Shown piece after piece: positions 60,491 to 64,000 of a DNA stretch of 64,000 nucleotides. This DNA is from Leptoclinus maculatus. Taxonomy: Eukaryota; Chordata; Actinopteri; Perciformes; Stichaeidae. Numbering within the stretch: the stretch's first letter is position 1; each line of letters begins with the position of its first letter. The notes beneath the pieces were generated by a model. It saw only the letters and a program-made list of their open reading frames with translations. It was not told the DNA's origin and made no database searches. The position numbers were made by a program, and so were the translations under genes. The stretch spans positions 21,690,661 through 21,754,660 of the forward strand of contig JAVDOI010000010.1 in the NCBI GenBank assembly GCA_032191485.1, read 5' to 3'.

Positions 60491-61959
60491 CAATCTGAGC
60501 ATTTGCAGCTTCTAATGTTTAACGTGACTGAAAACTGAAGACATGCGAGTCTTGGTCAAATAGCTGTGTGTGTTTCGGACAAATCAAGGAATGTGACGAT
60601 GCCAACTTGGGCTCTGGGAACCTCTGATGGTCATTTTTCACTTATCAAAATTTTACATAGTAGATGTTTTTAAGGTCAGTTCACCAAAATTATGAAAATG
60701 ATATATATTTTTTCTCTCACCACTGGTCATATCTAGCCATACAGTCTCCATAGATTTAGGAAAACGGTGAAAGATACCATAACAGATTCTCAGAGACCAA
60801 AAGGTCAAAATACATGACATGGCCTTTGATGTTATGGCGATGTGGATCCCTGCAGCCGGGTTCCAACATGGTGGAAAGCCCAAAACCAAAAGATTGGAGG
60901 CTATTGGGGACAGTACGGAAATGATTATCTTATCTCATTTTATAAAAAATAAAATAAAAAACAAAACCCAACCGTGTCTTATTTATATTTCTATTGGTCC
61001 CTCCCCTTGACAAAATGCAAAACCAACAAAACATCAGAAAGAGGAGGAAATACAGCCACTCTAATAACCACTCTTTTCCAGCCTCCAGCTCTGCGGCTGC
61101 TGATGGACTTCAGCACAACCCTCCCCACCCTGAATTACAACAAACAGCCTAAATATGAATTAGATCAGATGATGTCAGAGCCCGACACGTGTGAGATCAG
61201 ACGTCTGACTGTCCATCACAATTAAAGTAATGAGGACGTTCCCTCCACAGCCTCCCACCAGCACAGGGATGACTGAGCCTGAGATAACTAAAAGACCCCA
61301 TCCCCTCCCGGTACAGCGGGAGTCCTGCTGATCAGCGAGACCGACGGGCGGGATCAGCAACTCGGACAGCGATCGTGATTCACATTGTGCGGAATGTGAT
61401 GACAGCTCCTCCTGAAAGGCAGGTACTCACAGAAGCCACTCTTTCCCTGTACGTTACAACAAACTAAACACGAAAACGTGTTGTGATCCTCAAGCGTGAC
61501 CGCTTTCTGTCCCTACTTTGCCATGTGCACTGATACTGAATTATGGTCGTTAATAACCATACTCAATGTCTAGGCGACCACTTTATGGCAAGAAAGTAGC
61601 AAACAACATACATACATAAGTAATCATGCCAACATAGACAATTTCACCCAATATAAATATGCCATTAATTGGCTCTTACAAGGTGGAATAATTTGTATTG
61701 ACTGAATGATAACTAAGGTAAGATTTACTGATCCCCAGATGGGAAATTCAGATCCCAGTAGCCACCAAACTAGGCCGATAGGTTCATTGATTTCCTCAAC
61801 ATTCCGCTCCCTGTGAGTGCTGCTTTTTGATGGAGCGGATGTTTGACAGAGAAGACAAATTATCCCTCTGATGTTTGGGTTAAATAACACTTCAAATGGA
61901 TTTGTTAGAGTCGTCATATACATATATATATGTAATGTAAGAAATATAACTTTATATTT

Positions 61960-62127
61960 AACCCATCCCTAGCTTATTGGGAGCAGTGGGCTGCTGAGAA
62001 GCGCCTAGTTAGGGGTTCAGTGTCTTGCTCAGGGACACTTCGGCACAGGACTCGCAGCAGCCAAGGATCGAACCGCTGACCTTGCTGTTGCCGGACGACC
62101 TTCCCTACCCATTGAGCCATGGCCTGA
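61960..62127 (+). mobile_element. short interspersed repeat (nonautonomous, class uncertain)
   Basis: 'gggagcagtgggctgctgag', 'cttgctcagggacacttcgg', 'ccaaggatcgaaccgctgac' and 'acgaccttccctacccattg' then 'agccatgg' follow the order of one of the commonest short fish repeats. A box B-like 'ggatcgaaccgctgacc' occurs but in reversed sense relative to a tRNA. I leave the class open. Confidence 0.6.
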
Positions 62128-62499
62128 CTGAGGGCATTCCCCACATAGCATCATCAGATACGGTATCTGATAGCGTTTCTCTGAGAATATGCGTCCGGCC
62201 GTCCGCCATAATCAAAATAATTAGGCCACGAGAATCCGAGTCGCAGAGCCAGAAAAGGTTTGCGCGGTGTGTTTTGATCGGCAGCTGGAGAGGGAGGTTA
62301 ACTTCTTCCTGCTGCTGTCAGTAAATGGTTAAAGTTACTGCTCACCAAACTGTAAACGGCCACAGTCAATATGTTTTAGTGCATACTGCTCGAAGTGCAT
62401 CATATTATATTTAAACTTTACTTTAGCTCTCTGTTACAGTACTATACTATTTGTCTCCTTTTAAAGGGGTTTGTTTCTGAAGCGAAGTTCAAAGAGGAC

Positions 62500-62598
62500 A
62501 GACGGTGTCCTCTGCTGTCCAGACTGTAAAGCCCCCTGAGGCAAATTTGTGATGTTCAGCCATATAAATAAAATTGACTTGACTTGGCTTGACTGACT
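62500..62598 (+). mobile_element. LINE/SINE 3' tail with TTGAC repeats
   Basis: 'ctgtaaagccccctgaggca' leads through 'catataaataaaattgactt' to a pentanucleotide run attgacttgacttggcttga. The 'tgtaaagc.cc.tgag...atataaataaaattga' skeleton with a short tandem tail is the 3' end shared by many fish L2-type LINEs. No coding part is attached. Confidence 0.65.
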
Positions 62599-62599
62599 C

Positions 62600-63140
62600 T
62601 AATGACCCCACAAAGCAATATAAAAAATAACGTGAAATCGATGGTCACGAACCAAAATGCATCTAGCGATGCACTGTGAGCTGGATGGAAACTGTTCACA
62701 GCGAGGTCCGTAGATCATCCAGAGAACAGATGTTGCTGGTATGTTTTGTTTAAATTCATTCATCCAAAACCATTCATCTCGACAATACTGATGTCAGGCA
62801 GAAACGTAAGAGATGGATATCCCAAAAACAACTTCAATAACAAATACTATCTGCATTGTTAGATATCAATGGTGGCAGGAAAAGGGATCCAACATGATTT
62901 GTGACAGGTTCAAGTCATTGGAAAAGTTATAATCATAAGCTTTAGCATGGGAGACCATGTTACCCACTTTTTATTGTCACGTATGGTTTGATGAAGTCTT
63001 TATTATTACATGATGAGCCTCGTTCAATTTATCTGACAACATTGTCATTTTGCAGAAAACAGGTTAGTTAATTGATGGAATAATTAGATCTGTTTCTATA
63101 TTGTTGATTTGACTGAAACCTATAATCTGACAGGAGTTAA
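62600..63140. other. unassigned noncoding stretch
   Basis: AT-rich, with no element or gene recognised. Confidence 0.3.
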
Positions 63141-63146
63141 CCTTCG

Positions 63147-63620
63147 GTGAAAAGTGAAGCCAAAGCTTCATGTGTTAAAGCTGCATTCTCTCTACTGGCC
63201 ACCAGGAGGCGACTCCTCTGGTTGTATAGAAGTCTATGAGAAAATGACTCTACTTCTCTCTTGATTTATTACCTCAGTAAACATTGTAAACATGAGTTTA
63301 TGGTCTCAATCTCTAGTTTCAAGTCTTCTTCAATACAGCATGATGTTCATTTAGTAAATTATGGTCCATTTAGAGTCAAACAGACCATAAAGCAGGGTAT
63401 GCTTTAGGGGCGGGGCTACTGTGATTGACAGGTCTCTACCACGGCGTTGTCATCTTAAAAACTTTAACCCTTTCAGAGTGAGTTCTCAGTTCATGAAAGT
63501 TAATTGTAACATTTTGATCGCCTAAAAATGTCTTCTTCAACATTCGGCTGTGCTTAGCTCCACCCTCTTTCAGCACCCAAAAACCAAGATGGCAACTTCC
63601 AAAAAAAGAAAAAGGGGGGA
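63147..63620 (-). mobile_element. dispersed family A, copy 2, inverted and longest
   Basis: The reverse complement of copy 1. Bases 63208-63356 match 30761-30909 without a difference, and the wider 63180-63437 match carries about nine differences over some 250 bases. Beyond the region shared with copy 1 it continues (63440-63620) through 'aaccaagatggcaacttcca', text that I also associate with this family, so this copy may preserve more of the element. It is noncoding. The class is unknown to me. Confidence 0.7.
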
Positions 63621-64000
63621 CTCTTAAAACCAAGATTCATACAGTTGTGCAACATGACAGGTCAGTCCACTCAGTCAGTGTGGGTAAAGAACCGGCAGCA
63701 GAGCAGCAGAACTCTCATCAGTTCAGTCATCGACGGCTTCAACAAACCATATTAGTGCACAGAGATATAACGGTACTGTCCCTCCCGTCAATCAATAATC
63801 AATTACTCCAGTTCCACATTGGACGGGAACGCCTTTCTGATCCAGCTTGAGTATACTGCTTAAAGATTTTTCACCACCACATACATATAAATACTGTACA
63901 TAAAAACATCATGTGGGCCAATCGATACCTGTAGATTGGCTGGTGAGCGGTTCATAAAAGGCAGAACATAGAAGCTATGAAGTAAACGCATACAGAGGAG

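Noticed and set aside
61919..61934. Perfect AT palindrome tacatatatatatgta
   Set aside because: A by-product of a TA dinucleotide run.
61960..62127. tRNA gene suggested by 'ggatcgaaccgctgacc'
   Set aside because: No cloverleaf can be drawn around it. It belongs to a common interspersed repeat.
62154..62170. Short palindrome tcagatac-g-gtatctga
   Set aside because: Eight-base arms are expected by chance in 64 kb.

Overview
The window looks like gene-poor euchromatin from a ray-finned (percomorph-type) fish. I base this on its texture: many long GT, GA and CT microsatellites, G or C homopolymers of 14-19 bases, and several interspersed repeats I recognise from teleost genomes (Rex3-like non-LTR retrotransposons, a hAT-like MITE, SINE-like pieces, and LINE tails ending in ATTCTG or TTGAC units). 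I found no intact host protein-coding gene, no multi-exon gene model I could defend, and no rRNA, tRNA or CRISPR array. The open reading frames are short (longest 261 codons), and the only ones with recognisable protein similarity belong to decayed transposable elements. Bacterial-style features such as operons, ribosome binding sites and terminators do not apply.

Layout. 1-5.6 kb: a LINE 3' tail, two minisatellites (13-bp and 9-bp units), microsatellites and a hAT-like MITE at about 3.75-4.33 kb. 6.3-7.3 kb: GC-richer, probably repetitive sequence ending in a GGGCCCGAGC inverted repeat. 11.5-12.4 kb: the 3' end of a Rex3-like LINE on the minus strand, next to a 133-bp MITE. 12.4-30 kb: mostly unique sequence, with an RT fragment carrying the YADD motif at 18.0 kb, a lineage repeat at 22.3-22.5 kb, adjacent LINE-like tails at 24.75-25.18 kb and large GT tracts. 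30.3-31.0 kb: a perfect 16-bp-arm hairpin and the first copy of a dispersed family called family A here. 31-47 kb: enhancer-like unique stretches, microsatellites and several repeat fragments, including a deleted family A copy at 46.1 kb. 47-54 kb: enhancer-like unique sequence, a CT tract and CCAAT-rich block at 51 kb, and a decayed Rex3-like endonuclease fragment at 53.2-53.9 kb. 54.66-56.34 kb: a complete 1,686-bp DNA transposon with perfect 37-bp terminal inverted repeats. 58-64 kb: more repeats, a probable regulatory block at 60.3 kb, a LINE tail at 62.5 kb and an inverted family A copy at 63.2-63.6 kb.

The two near full-length family A copies (30.6 and 63.2 kb) lie in opposite orientation and share a block of 149 identical bases. 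This and the perfect-TIR transposon are the most striking structures. The unique blocks rich in ATTA/TAAT and CCAAT motifs would fit a regulatory desert beside a developmental gene, but that is inference and the neighbouring gene cannot be named from this sequence. I found no convincing previously undescribed protein-coding system.
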